A stretch of DNA of 64,000 nucleotides, from the NCBI GenBank assembly GCA_035622755.1, contig DASPUU010000137.1, positions 12,110 to 76,109 on the forward strand, given 5' to 3'. Below, piece by piece: positions 40,024 through 49,166 of this stretch. The DNA comes from JADGRA01 sp035622755 (lineage in GTDB: Bacteria > Myxococcota > Myxococcia > Myxococcales > Myxococcaceae). Position 1 is the first letter of the stretch. Each line of letters begins with the position of its first letter. A program made the translations under genes and the position numbers. The notes below the pieces were generated by a model. That model was not told where the DNA came from. It did not search any database and saw nothing but the letters and a program-made list of their open reading frames with translations.

Positions 40024-40791
40024 TCAGACCCCCCGCTTTCGCGCGGCGAGCTCGGCCTCCGCCCGCGCCAGATCCGCCGGCGTGTCCACGCCGATGCTGG
40101 CCGCCTCGGTGCGCAGGCAGCGGATGCGGATGCCGTGCTCCAGGGCGCGGAGCTGCTCCAGCGACTCGGCCAGCTCGAGCGTGCCCGGGGGGAGCTGGGC
40201 CAGCCGGAGCAGGGTGGGCCGGCGGTAGCCATAGAGGCCGACGTGGGCGAAGCGGGCCACCCGCCCGCCGCCCCGGTCGAAGGGGATGTCCATCCGGCTG
40301 AAGTAGAGGGCGTCGCCCCGGGCATCGGGAACCACCTTGACCACGTGCGGGCTGAGGCGCTCGGCCGGGTCCTCGAGCGGGCGGACCAGGGTGGCCATCT
40401 CCACCCGCACGTCGGCGAAGGCCTCGACCAGGAGGCGGAGAGCGTCGGGGTGCACCAGCGGCTCGTCGCCCTGGAGGTTGACCACCACCTCCGGTGCCTC
40501 GGGAGGAAGCCGCGCGGCCACCTCGGCCACGCGATCCGTGCCGGATCGGTGCGCGGGCGAGGTGCGCTCCACCTCTCCCCCGAAGCCGGCCACCGCCTCG
40601 GCGATGCGGTCGTCGTCGGTGGCCACCAGCACCCGCTCGAAGGCGCGGGAGGCCCGGGCCGCCTCCACCACGTGCTGGATGAGCGGGCGCCCGGCCAGAG
40701 GAGCCAGCGGCTTGCCGGGAAAGCGGGTCGAGCCCCACCGCGCGGGGATGATGGCCAGGGCCCGCACCGCCACGTCGACGTCGAGGGGCAT
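40024..40791 (-). CDS. kdsB: CMP-KDO synthetase
   Basis: A 255-residue 3-deoxy-manno-octulosonate cytidylyltransferase, which uses CTP to activate KDO. Signature segments: AIIPARWGSTRFPGKPLAPL near the N-terminus, RVLVATDDDRIAEAV, RSGTDRVAEVA, VVNLQGDEPLV and YFSRMDIPFDR, with HVGLYGYRRPTLL following. Length fits the family. The minus-strand sequence TGCTACCCT about 20 bases upstream could be an extended -10 box. The gene is divergent from the mla-type operon, with only 57 bases between starts. Confidence 0.96.
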   Translation of the reverse strand: MPLDVDVAVRALAIIPARWGSTRFPGKPLAPLAGRPLIQHVVEAARASRAFERVLVATDDDRIAEAVAGFGGEVERTSPAHRSGTDRVAEVAARLPPEAPEVVVNLQGDEPLVHPDALRLLVEAFADVRVEMATLVRPLEDPAERLSPHVVKVVPDARGDALYFSRMDIPFDRGGGRVARFAHVGLYGYRRPTLLRLAQLPPGTLELAESLEQLRALEHGIRIRCLRTEAASIGVDTPADLARAEAELAARKRGV

Positions 40792-40848
40792 CGTTCCCGC
40801 GCAGGGTAGCATTCCCGCGGCCCGTGCCAGCCCCCCGGGGAGTCTCCT

Positions 40849-41991
40849 ATGGTGCGAGCCGTGCCCGGGCGACCCGAGGTCGGCGTCGAGGTGAGGGAGG
40901 CGTCCGGCGGCGCGGTGCTGGCGCTGTCCGGGGCGCTCGACGTGCAGAGCGCGGCGGCGGCGCGCCGGACCATCGCCTCCCGCCTGGGGACCGGCACCTT
41001 CACCCGGGTGGAGGTCGACGCCAGCGGCATCGAGCACGGCGATGCCTCGGGCATGGTCATCCTCTACGAGCTCGCCCAGGGGCGCTTCACCCCCGGCGTC
41101 CGGGCCGTCGTGCGCGGGCTCCGGCCGGAGCTGGAGAAGCTCCTCGCCGCCTTCCCCCCTCCGGCCATGGCCGAGGGGGCGCGCGACCGGCCCAGGCCGC
41201 TCTCCGTCCCGGTCGAGGTGGGACGGGCCACCCTCGGCCTTCGCCGGGACGTGGTCGAGGTGGTCCGATTCCTCGGCCAGATGACGCTGGCCATGGGCGG
41301 CATCGTGCGCCGCCCGCGCGGGCTCAGAGTCGGCGAGCTGGCCCGGGTCTTCGAGAAGGCCGGCGCCAACGCCTTCGGAATCGTCTCCCTGATCAGCCTC
41401 CTCACCGGGCTGATCATCGCCTTCGAGGCGGCGCAGCCGCTGAAGCAGTTCGGGGCGCAGATCTACATCGCCAACATGATCGGCCTGGTCATGGTGCGCG
41501 AGCTGGGTCCGATCATGACGGCCATCGTCTTCGCCGGCCGGTCCGGCTCGGCCTTCGCCGCCGAGCTGGGGACGATGAAGGTCAACGAGGAGCTCGACGC
41601 CCTGCGGACGATGGGCCTCGACCCGGCGCGCTTCCTGGTCGTGCAGCGCGTGCTGGCCGGCACCCTGGCCATGCCGCTCCTGACCGCCTACTCCATGGCC
41701 ATGGGCATCCTCGGCGGGGTGATCGTCACCCGTCTGATGGGATTCCCGCTGCCGCTCATCTGGCAGCAGCTCTCCGGTGCGCTCGGTCTGAGAGACATCC
41801 TCTTCGGCCTGACCAAGGCGGTGGTCTTCGGAACGGTGGTCGCCGGGCTGGGGTGCTACCAGGGGGTCCACACCCGCCAGGGTCCGAGCGCGGTGGGCGA
41901 CTCGGCCACCCGGGCGGTGGTGGCCAGCATCCTGATGATCATCGTCGTCGATGCCGTGTTCTCGGTCATCGCCTACCTCCTCCACGTATGA
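40849..41991 (+). CDS. mlaE: MlaE-family lipid ABC permease with N-terminal STAS domain
   Basis: A 380-residue permease. Residues about 12-105 form a STAS-like domain (GGAVLALSGALDVQSAAAA, RVEVDASGIEHGDASGMVIL), and 135-380 a MlaE/YrbE permease with five or six spans (FGIVSLISLLTGLIIAFEAA, MVRELGPIMTAIVFAGRSGS, EELDALRTMGLDPARFLV). In E. coli the STAS protein MlaB is separate; here it is fused. The complex moves phospholipids between inner and outer membranes. First gene of a four-gene operon. Confidence 0.93.
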   Translation: MVRAVPGRPEVGVEVREASGGAVLALSGALDVQSAAAARRTIASRLGTGTFTRVEVDASGIEHGDASGMVILYELAQGRFTPGVRAVVRGLRPELEKLLAAFPPPAMAEGARDRPRPLSVPVEVGRATLGLRRDVVEVVRFLGQMTLAMGGIVRRPRGLRVGELARVFEKAGANAFGIVSLISLLTGLIIAFEAAQPLKQFGAQIYIANMIGLVMVRELGPIMTAIVFAGRSGSAFAAELGTMKVNEELDALRTMGLDPARFLVVQRVLAGTLAMPLLTAYSMAMGILGGVIVTRLMGFPLPLIWQQLSGALGLRDILFGLTKAVVFGTVVAGLGCYQGVHTRQGPSAVGDSATRAVVASILMIIVVDAVFSVIAYLLHV

Positions 41992-42773
41992 GCGCGCCCG
42001 CGGGAGCACCGGCCATCGTCGTGGAGGACCTGACCATCGGCTACGGCGAGCGCATCGTGCAGCAGTCCCTGCATTTCGAGGTCCGCCGGGGAGAGGTGTT
42101 CGTCATCCTCGGGGGCTCGGGGTGCGGGAAGAGCACCCTCCTCAAGGTGATGATCGGCCTCGCCCCGCCGCTCGGGGGGCGCGTCCTCTTCGACGGGGTG
42201 GACATGGTCACCGCCCAGGGGGCCGAGCGGCTCGCCCTCTTGCGCAAGTTCGGGGTCATGTACCAGAGCGGGGCGCTCTTCGGCTCGATGAACCTCCTGG
42301 AGAACGTCCGTCTCCCGCTCGACGAGTTCACCCGGCTGGAGATCGAGGAGCGCCACCTGGTGGCCCTGACCAAGCTCAACCAGGTCGGACTGCTGGAGGC
42401 CGCCCGGCGCATGCCCGCCGAGCTCTCCGGGGGGATGCAGAAGCGCGCCGGCATCGCCCGGGCGATGGCGCTCGACCCGGGCATCCTCTTCCTCGACGAG
42501 CCCTCGGCCGGGCTCGACCCGATCACCTCCGCCGGGCTGGATCGGCTGATCCGCGAGCTGTCGCGCAGCTTCGGGATCACCTTCGTCGTCGTCACCCACG
42601 AGCTGCAGAGCATCTTCGCCATCGCCGACCGCTGCATCATGCTCGACGCCAAGCGCAGGACGATCATCGCCGAGGGGAAGCCCGCCGACCTCCGGGACCA
42701 CTCCCGGGACCCGGCGGTGCGGCAGTTCTTCCGGCGCGAGGCGGAGCCGGAGGCGGAACGGGGGACCGGATGA
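41988..42773 (+). CDS. mlaF: MlaF-type lipid ABC transporter ATPase
   Basis: A 261-residue ABC ATPase. Walker A GGSGCGKST (42-50), Q-loop region MYQSGALFGSMNLLENVRLP, signature LSGGMQKRAGIARAM and Walker B ILFLDEPSAGLDP are all present, with the switch His in VVVTHELQS. The QSGALFGSMNL stretch is typical of Mla/Mkl ATPases. The ATG overlaps the permease stop (ATGA at 41988-41991). Confidence 0.95.
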   Translation: MSAPAGAPAIVVEDLTIGYGERIVQQSLHFEVRRGEVFVILGGSGCGKSTLLKVMIGLAPPLGGRVLFDGVDMVTAQGAERLALLRKFGVMYQSGALFGSMNLLENVRLPLDEFTRLEIEERHLVALTKLNQVGLLEAARRMPAELSGGMQKRAGIARAMALDPGILFLDEPSAGLDPITSAGLDRLIRELSRSFGITFVVVTHELQSIFAIADRCIMLDAKRRTIIAEGKPADLRDHSRDPAVRQFFRREAEPEAERGTG

Positions 42774-43696
42774 GCGAGCGAGCCCACGAGTTCAAGATCG
42801 GCATCTTCGTCCTGGCCGCGGTGGGGCTGATCATCGCCGGCCTGGTCGCCTTCGCCTTCAGCCGCGACGTCGAGCCGATGTACCACTTCGAGACCTACGT
42901 CCCCGGCGACGTGGAGGGGCTCTCGGTGGGCTCGGCGGTCACCCTGCGCGGGGTGAACGTGGGCCAGGTGACGGCCATCCGCTTCTCGTGGATCGAGTAC
43001 CCCCCCGGCCATCCGGGCTCGGTGGTCATCCGCTTCGACATGGCCCGGTCCATGGGGCCGGTCCAGCTGGACGGCGACCCGGCCGTCTTCCTGAACGATC
43101 GCGTCTCCAAGGGCCTGCGCGCGGTGGTGCAGGGCCAGGGGATCACCGGGACCAGCATCCTGGCGCTGAAGTACGTCGACCCGAAGAAGTACCCGCCGCT
43201 CGAGTTTTCCTGGACGCCGAAGTACCCCTACATCCCCTCCGCTCCCAGCGAGTTCAGCCAGATCCTGGCCGCGGTCAACGCCACCCTGAGCAGCATCGAG
43301 AAGATCGACTTCGAGGGGCTGGGCCGCACCGTCCAGGGAAAGCTCGACGACCTCGACGTGCGGGCCATCTCGGTGGAGCTGCAGCAGCTGGTCCTCGAGT
43401 CGAAGACCACCGTCCGGGACATCCGCAGCCAGCTTCAGTCGATGCATCTGGACGAGGTGGGGAAGAATGCCAACCAGCTCCTCCTCGGGCTGCAGGACAC
43501 CAACGTGCGTCTGGAGCGGACGGCGAACCGGCTCTCCGGGGTCGACTTCCGCAACCTGAACGACACGCTGGCCGGCACCCGGGAGGCGACCCGCGAGCTG
43601 AACGAGGTGCTGGACATCCTCAAGCGCTACCCATCCGGCTTCCTCTTCGGAGATCCACCCCCGCCGGCGCCCGTCCTGGGCAAGGAGAAGAAGTGA
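42770..43696 (+). CDS. mlaD: MlaD-type MCE-domain lipid-binding protein
   Basis: A 308-residue protein anchored by one N-terminal span (FKIGIFVLAAVGLIIAGLVAFAF) followed by an MCE domain (GLSVGSAVTLRGVNVGQVTAI, VQGQGITGTSILALKYVDP) and a long helical C-terminal half (about 160-300). It forms the periplasmic part of the lipid transport complex. It is longer than E. coli MlaD (about 180 residues), the extra part being a coiled-coil-like helix that may span more of the periplasm. Overlaps mlaF by four bases. Confidence 0.94.
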   Translation: MSERAHEFKIGIFVLAAVGLIIAGLVAFAFSRDVEPMYHFETYVPGDVEGLSVGSAVTLRGVNVGQVTAIRFSWIEYPPGHPGSVVIRFDMARSMGPVQLDGDPAVFLNDRVSKGLRAVVQGQGITGTSILALKYVDPKKYPPLEFSWTPKYPYIPSAPSEFSQILAAVNATLSSIEKIDFEGLGRTVQGKLDDLDVRAISVELQQLVLESKTTVRDIRSQLQSMHLDEVGKNANQLLLGLQDTNVRLERTANRLSGVDFRNLNDTLAGTREATRELNEVLDILKRYPSGFLFGDPPPPAPVLGKEKK

Positions 43697-44340
43697 GCGC
43701 GCGAGCGTTCCCGATCCCCGCGGCGGGCCTCCTGCTCGTCGGCCTGGCCTGCGTCTCCAAGCCGGCGGTGGGGCCGCAGATCTACGCCATCGATCCCCCG
43801 CCCATCCGGGCGCCGCCGTCCACCACCGGGGCTCGCGTCGTGGCGTTGAGCCGGGTGGAGGTGGCCCCGCAGTTCGCCGGCCGGGCGCTCACCTACCGGT
43901 CCGGCCCGCACAGCTTCGAGCGCGACCCGTACGCCGCGCTGGCCGCCTCCCCGCGGGAGCTGGTGCTCGCCCTGCTCCGCGCCTCGCTGGCCAACGCCGA
44001 CTTCGTCCGCGAGGTGGTGGAGCCGGGCGGACCGGTGGCTCCCGACGTCCTGGTGGAGGCGTACCTGAGCGACCTGGAGGGGGACTTCACCGTCCCGGAC
44101 AAGCCGGCCGCGGCGGTGGCGCTGGAGATGGTCATCCTCCCGGTGCCGCCCGCGCCCGAGCCCATCCTGCCCGTGCTCCGCAAGGTCTACGCGCGCCGGC
44201 TCCCGCTCGCGGAGAAGTCGGCCGGCGCCGTGGCCGACGCCTGGAACCAGGGCCTGAACGGCATCGTCGAGGAATTCCTGGCCGACGCCCGGGCGGCGCT
44301 GGCCTGTCCGCCGCCTGCTCCAGCCGGCGCTCCGCGCTGA
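43693..44340 (+). CDS. ABC-transport auxiliary lipoprotein (PqiC-like)
   Basis: A 215-residue lipoprotein starting at GTG (overlapping the mlaD stop, GTGA) with lipobox LLLVGLAC (Cys20). The body (RVVALSRVEVAPQFAGRALT, YRSGPHSFERDPYAALAASP) matches the ABC_trans_aux/PqiC pattern: small outer-membrane lipoproteins partnered with MCE systems. It is likely the outer-membrane end of the lipid pathway encoded by the three preceding genes, taking the place of MlaA/MlaC, which are not seen here. Confidence 0.85.
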   Translation: MSARAFPIPAAGLLLVGLACVSKPAVGPQIYAIDPPPIRAPPSTTGARVVALSRVEVAPQFAGRALTYRSGPHSFERDPYAALAASPRELVLALLRASLANADFVREVVEPGGPVAPDVLVEAYLSDLEGDFTVPDKPAAAVALEMVILPVPPAPEPILPVLRKVYARRLPLAEKSAGAVADAWNQGLNGIVEEFLADARAALACPPPAPAGAPR

Positions 44341-44475
44341 AAATCGGACCGACGCCGCCGGGCGGCCCGTGCTAGAGAACGACGTTTCCCCGGCCGCCGC
44401 GGGCTCGTTTCCGGACCTGCACGTCGAAGGCACCCGCACGGGGGGCGGCCGTCTCACCACACTCGAGGAGGAAGC

Positions 44476-45243
44476 ATGCTCGCAAGAAATGCAGCGCTGG
44501 CCCTTCTGTTCGTCGCCGCTCCGGGATTTCCCGCGCTCGCGCAGGCCCCGGGAAACCTTTCCGAGATCAACTTCGAGCAGCCCAAGCCCGGGATGACCAA
44601 GCAATACGAGGCCGGCCGCAAGAAGCACATGGCCTGGCACAAGGCCCAGAAGGACACCTGGGCCTGGTACGTCTGGGAGGTGCTGTCCGGCGAGAACGCC
44701 GGCTCGTACATCATCGGCACCTTCCAGCACACCTGGAAGGACTTCGACGGCCGGGAGAAGATGCTCGGGGCCGATCTGGCCGACTACGAGGTCAACGTCG
44801 GTCCGTCGACGGCCCACACCACCGTCCGGTACTACGCCGAGCGCCCGGACATGAGCCTGTCGCCCACCACCGCCGCCAGCACTCCGGCGCCGATGATCTC
44901 GGTCAGCCTCTTCTTCATCAAGCCCGAGTCGGGCAACGACTTCGTCGAGGCGGTGAAGAAGATCAACGAGGGCATCAAGAAGACCAACTACCCGGTGGCC
45001 GGGCCGAGCCGCTGGTACCAGCTGGTCAACGGCGGCGAGGTGCCGCTCTACGTCCTGGTCGGAGACCGGGCGAACTGGGCCGCCTTCCAGCCCAACGACA
45101 AGACGCTCGATGCCATGATGGAGGAGGCCTACGGCAAGGAGCAGGGCGCGGCCATCCTCGCCTCCGGACGGAAGGCCATCCGGATGCAGACCGTCTCCGC
45201 CCACAAGTACCGGCCCGACCTGAGCTACATCCCGGCCAAGTAG
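44476..45243 (+). CDS. Exported protein of unknown function
   Basis: A 255-residue protein with a clear signal peptide (MLARNAALALLFVAAPGFPALAQ, cleaved near residue 23) and a strong ribosome site (GAGGAGGA). The mature part is soluble, rich in Trp, Tyr and Lys, and contains KKHMAWHKAQKDTWAWYVWE and VSLFFIKPESGNDFVEAVKK. The two halves may be related ferredoxin-like (dimeric alpha/beta barrel) domains, as the pattern of strand-helix resembles EthD/antibiotic-monooxygenase folds, but I cannot establish this. A TGCTAGAGA box at 44370 could be an extended -10. Confidence 0.8.
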   Translation: MLARNAALALLFVAAPGFPALAQAPGNLSEINFEQPKPGMTKQYEAGRKKHMAWHKAQKDTWAWYVWEVLSGENAGSYIIGTFQHTWKDFDGREKMLGADLADYEVNVGPSTAHTTVRYYAERPDMSLSPTTAASTPAPMISVSLFFIKPESGNDFVEAVKKINEGIKKTNYPVAGPSRWYQLVNGGEVPLYVLVGDRANWAAFQPNDKTLDAMMEEAYGKEQGAAILASGRKAIRMQTVSAHKYRPDLSYIPAK

Positions 45244-45253
45244 CGGCCGGCCG

Positions 45254-48200
45254 TCAGCCGAGCACGGCGAGCAGGTCCCCTGCCTGGACCCGGCCCTTCA
45301 GGGAGGGGACCAGCTCTCTCACCGTGGCCGCGCGCGGGGCGCGGACCACCGTCTCCATCTTCATCGCTTCCAGGGTGAGCAGCGGCGCCCCGGCGGCCAC
45401 CGCGTCGCCCACCCGGGCGTGGAGGGCGATGACCGTCCCGGGCATCGAGGCGCCGACCTGGTCGGCATTGCCCTTCTCCGCCTTCCGGGCCTCCTGGACC
45501 AGCGGCGCTCGCGCCCGGTCGCGCACCACCACCTGTCGCCCGTGACCGTTGAGCTCGAAGTAGACGGTGCGCATCCCGTTCTCGTCCGGCTCGCCCACCG
45601 CGGAGAGCGCGATGACCAGGGTCTTCCCCGGCTCGAGGTCGACGAACACCTCCTGCCCCACCTCCAGCCCGTAGAAGTAGAGGGGGGTGTCGAGGATGGA
45701 GACGTCCTCGAAGCGGGCGTAGGCGTCGAGGAACTCGTCCATCACCCGGGGGTAGAGCGCCGCCGAGAGCGCCTCGTCCCGGCGCGCCGGCCGGCCGGTC
45801 CGCTCGGAGAGCTTCGCCCGGACCGCCTCCAGGTCCATCGGCGGCAGGCTCGCCCCGGGCCGTCCCACCACCACCGGGAGGCCCTTGAGCACCGCCCGGC
45901 GCAGGTCCTCGGGGAAGCCGCCCGGGGGATTGCCGAGCTGACCCTGGAAGTAGCCGACCACGCTGGTGGGAAAGTCCAGCCGCTCCGCCTCGGCCAGGAC
46001 GCGGGAGCGGGTGGCGGCCACGGTGGCGTCGAAGGTCGGGCCCTTCACCAGGAGGTCGTTCTTGAGGAGGAAGATGGCCAGGTCGCCGACCATCTTCGAG
46101 GAGGGCGTCACCTTGGGGATGTCGCCGACGAGCATGTTCACCACGGCGAAGGCGTCCTTCACGTCGTTCCAGCGCGGGAGGAGCCCCAGCTCGGCCACCT
46201 GCGGCCGGAGGTTCGAGTACTGCCCGCCGGGAATCTCGTGGTAGTAGACCTCGGAGGTCGAGCTCTTCAGGCCGCACTCGAAGGGGCTGTAGGGCTCCCG
46301 CACGTCCTCCCAGTAGTTGGCCAGCGGCTGGAGCAGCTTGTTGGTGATGCCGGTGTCGCGCGGGTGCCCGCGTAGCGCCGAGACGAGGGCGTTCATCGAG
46401 GGCTGGCTGGTCAGCCCGGCCATCGGCGCGAAGGCCACGTCGACGATGTCCACGCCATGGTCGATGGCCACCTGGTAGGCGGCGCCGCCGTTCCCCGAGG
46501 TGTCGTGGGTGTGGAGGTGGATGGGGAGGTGGGTCGCCTCCTTGAGGCGGTCGATGAGGAAGGCCGCCGCCCGGGGGCGGAGCAGCCCGGCCATGTCCTT
46601 GATGCACAGGAAGTGGGCGCCCATGTCCTCGATGCGCCGGGCCAGGTCCGCGTAGTAGGCCAGGTCGTACTTGGGGCGCTTCTCGTTGGAGACGTCGCCC
46701 GTGTAACACATGGCCACCTCGGCCACCTTGCCGGTGCGGAGGATGCGCCGGACGCTGACCTCCATCGATTCCAGATCGTTGAGCGAATCGAAGACCCGGA
46801 AGACGTCGATGCCCGCCTCGGCCGCCTCGTCGACGAAGGCCTCCACCACGTTGTCCGGGTAGCTGGTGTAGCCGACGGCGTTGGCGCCGCGGAGCAGCAT
46901 TTGGAGCAGGAGGTTGGGCACCGCGGCGCGCAGCGCGCGGAGGCGGGCCCAGGGATCCTCGTTGAGGAAGCGGTAGGCGGTGTCGAAGGTGGCCCCGCCC
47001 CAGCACTCGAGCGAGAAGAGGGCCGGGGCCAGCCGGACGGTGGCCGGAGCGATGCGCAAGAGATCCGTGGTCCGGAGCCGGGTGGCGAGGAGGCTCTGGT
47101 GGGCGTCCCGCATGGTGGTGTCGGTGAGGAGCACCCGCTCCTGCGCCTTGACCCACTCCGCCAGGCCTCGCGGGCCCTTCTGGTCGAGGATCTGCTTCGT
47201 CCCGGCCGGGGGAGGCCCCGGGGGAACGGCCGGGACGCGGGGCGGGGCGAATTCGCGGGACCGGCGCCGCAGCGCCCGCGGGATGGTGGGGTGGCCGTTG
47301 ACGATGACCTCCCCCAGGTACTGGAGCAGCTTCGTCGCCCGGTCGCGGCGGGGGGCGAACTGGAAGAGAGATGGCGTCTCCTCGATGAAGCGGGTGTACG
47401 TCTCGCCCCGGAGGAAAGGCTCCGACTGGAGCACGTTCTCCAGGAAGTGGAGATTGGTCTTCACCCCGCGGATGCGGAACTCGCGCAGCGCGCGCTGGCC
47501 CTTGCGCACCGCCCCCCGGAAGGTGGGCGCGTAGGCGATCATCTTGACCAGGAGGGAGTCGTAGGAGGGGGAGATGACCGCGCCCGGGTAGCCGTTCCCG
47601 CCGTCGAGCCGGATGCCGAATCCGGTGGCCGGACGCCAGGCCTGGATGGTCCCCGAGTCGGGGAGGAAGTTGTTGGCCGGGTCCTCGGTGGTCACTCGGA
47701 GCTGCACGGCGAAGCCGCGCGGCTGGATGGCGGACTGACCCTCGATGCCGATCTCCGGGGAGCTCAGGGGGTAGCCCTCGGCGATGCGCAGCTGGGCCTG
47801 GACCAGGTCGACGCCGGTCACCTGCTCGGTGCAGGTGTGCTCCACTTGAAGTCGGGCGTTGACCTCGATGAAGTAGATGTCCTCGCCGGCGACGAGGAAC
47901 TCCACCGTCCCGGCGCTGGTGTACTCGGCCGCGCGCATCAGCTTCAGGGCGGCGTCGAAGAGGCGCTGGCGGACGGAGTCGGCCAGGTTGGGCGCCGGCG
48001 CGATCTCGATGATCTTCTGGTAGCGGCGCTGCACCGAGCACTCGCGCTCGTGCAGGTGGACCAGCGCGCCGTGCAGGTCTCCCAGCACCTGGACCTCGAC
48101 GTGGCGGACCCGGGGGAGGTAGCGCTCGAGGAAGACGGCCGGGCTCCCGAAGGCGGCCTGCGACTCGGATCGGGCGGCGGCCAGCATGCGCTCGAGCTCG

Positions 48201-48745
48201 GGGGCCTCGCGGACCACCCGCATCCCGCGCCCCCCGCCCCCGTGGGCGGCCTTGACCAGGGTCGGCCCGTTCTTCTCGAAGAAGGCCCGGGCGGCGGCGA
48301 GCATCTCCGCCTCCGAGCCCTCCAGGGTGGCCCCCGGCACCACCGGCACGCCGACGCGCGCGGCCAGCTGCTTGGCGGCGACCTTGTCCCCCATCAGGCG
48401 CACCACGCCCGAGCGCGGGCCGATGAAGCGCACCCCGCGGCGCTCGCAGGCCTCGGCGAAGTCGGCGTTCTCGGCGAGGAAGCCGTACCCGGGATGGATG
48501 CCGTCGGCGCCGGCGGCCTGGGCCACGTCGAGGATCTCCTCGATGCCCAGGTAGGCCTCCACCGGCCGCTTCCCGTGGCCGACGCGGTAGGCCTCGTCCG
48601 CCTTGTGCCGGTGCTCGTTGACCCGGTCCTCGTCGCTGTAGATGGCGACGGTGCGGATGCCGAGCTCGCTGCAGGCGCGGAAGACGCGGATGGCGATCTC
48701 GCCGCGGTTGGCGCACATGACCTTCTTCAGGGGGACGATGGGCAC
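45254..48745 (-). CDS. pyc: Pyruvate carboxylase
   Basis: A single 1163-residue chain matching the full enzyme. Biotin carboxylase domain (1 to about 460): MCANRGEIAIRVFRA, KAAHGGGGRGMRVV and FIEVNARLQVEHTCTEQVTG; carboxyltransferase domain (about 540-830): LLTDTTMRDAHQSLLATRLR and LHTHDTSGNGGAAYQVAIDH; allosteric and biotin-carrier domains at the end, with Lys1129 in EAMKMET as the biotin site. It makes oxaloacetate from pyruvate and bicarbonate, feeding the TCA cycle and gluconeogenesis. It stands alone on the minus strand. Confidence 0.97.
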   Translation of the reverse strand: MPIVPLKKVMCANRGEIAIRVFRACSELGIRTVAIYSDEDRVNEHRHKADEAYRVGHGKRPVEAYLGIEEILDVAQAAGADGIHPGYGFLAENADFAEACERRGVRFIGPRSGVVRLMGDKVAAKQLAARVGVPVVPGATLEGSEAEMLAAARAFFEKNGPTLVKAAHGGGGRGMRVVREAPELERMLAAARSESQAAFGSPAVFLERYLPRVRHVEVQVLGDLHGALVHLHERECSVQRRYQKIIEIAPAPNLADSVRQRLFDAALKLMRAAEYTSAGTVEFLVAGEDIYFIEVNARLQVEHTCTEQVTGVDLVQAQLRIAEGYPLSSPEIGIEGQSAIQPRGFAVQLRVTTEDPANNFLPDSGTIQAWRPATGFGIRLDGGNGYPGAVISPSYDSLLVKMIAYAPTFRGAVRKGQRALREFRIRGVKTNLHFLENVLQSEPFLRGETYTRFIEETPSLFQFAPRRDRATKLLQYLGEVIVNGHPTIPRALRRRSREFAPPRVPAVPPGPPPAGTKQILDQKGPRGLAEWVKAQERVLLTDTTMRDAHQSLLATRLRTTDLLRIAPATVRLAPALFSLECWGGATFDTAYRFLNEDPWARLRALRAAVPNLLLQMLLRGANAVGYTSYPDNVVEAFVDEAAEAGIDVFRVFDSLNDLESMEVSVRRILRTGKVAEVAMCYTGDVSNEKRPKYDLAYYADLARRIEDMGAHFLCIKDMAGLLRPRAAAFLIDRLKEATHLPIHLHTHDTSGNGGAAYQVAIDHGVDIVDVAFAPMAGLTSQPSMNALVSALRGHPRDTGITNKLLQPLANYWEDVREPYSPFECGLKSSTSEVYYHEIPGGQYSNLRPQVAELGLLPRWNDVKDAFAVVNMLVGDIPKVTPSSKMVGDLAIFLLKNDLLVKGPTFDATVAATRSRVLAEAERLDFPTSVVGYFQGQLGNPPGGFPEDLRRAVLKGLPVVVGRPGASLPPMDLEAVRAKLSERTGRPARRDEALSAALYPRVMDEFLDAYARFEDVSILDTPLYFYGLEVGQEVFVDLEPGKTLVIALSAVGEPDENGMRTVYFELNGHGRQVVVRDRARAPLVQEARKAEKGNADQVGASMPGTVIALHARVGDAVAAGAPLLTLEAMKMETVVRAPRAATVRELVPSLKGRVQAGDLLAVLG

Positions 48746-48789
48746 GGCGGAACCTCGGCGGTGGCTGGCCGCATGCTACGCTTTCGAGG

Positions 48790-49023
48790 ATGCGGCGCGC
48801 TGGGCAAGGCAGGCGGGCGAGGTCGCCGGCGCCCCAGGGGCCCCCGCGCGGCCACGCGGGTCTACGGCGCAGCGCCAGCGCCGGGGGTGCCCGTCGCCGT
48901 GAGCTCGAGCGGATCGCGGCCATGACCCCCCTCGAGCGCGTCGTGCTCGCGCTCGAGCTCGGCGAGCGCGACCGGCTGATGCGCCGGCGCACGCAAGCTG
49001 GCGCAGGGTCGCCAGAGGGCTGA
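48790..49023 (+). CDS. Possible small basic protein, unknown
   Basis: A 77-codon frame with ATG. The first 35 residues are Arg/Gly/Pro-rich and unlikely to be structured, but the second half (RRRELERIAAMTPLERVVLA, then ELGERDRL) reads like a real amphipathic helical segment seen in small proteins next to nucleotidyltransferase or toxin genes. No ribosome site precedes it. It may be a true short gene, or the 3' end of a decayed one. Confidence 0.3.
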   Translation: MRRAGQGRRARSPAPQGPPRGHAGLRRSASAGGARRRELERIAAMTPLERVVLALELGERDRLMRRRTQAGAGSPEG

Positions 49024-49166
49024 GTTCATCTTTCCCGATTCGGAGGACCCGCTCGGCGGCGTGATGAACGTCGAGGAACGGTCCCGGTCCGTCCCGCACC
49101 CCGGCGGTCACGCCCGAGCAGCGGACTGTGCTGCCGCCGCCTCCTCCCTCGTGGCAGGTTGCGGTC

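Noticed and set aside
48762..48777. Possible sigma-54 promoter TGGCTGG-CCGC-ATGCT
   Set aside because: Spacing is right but three bases differ from consensus, and GG-N10-GC is frequent by chance in DNA this GC-rich; it would start transcription on the ATG of a doubtful small gene.
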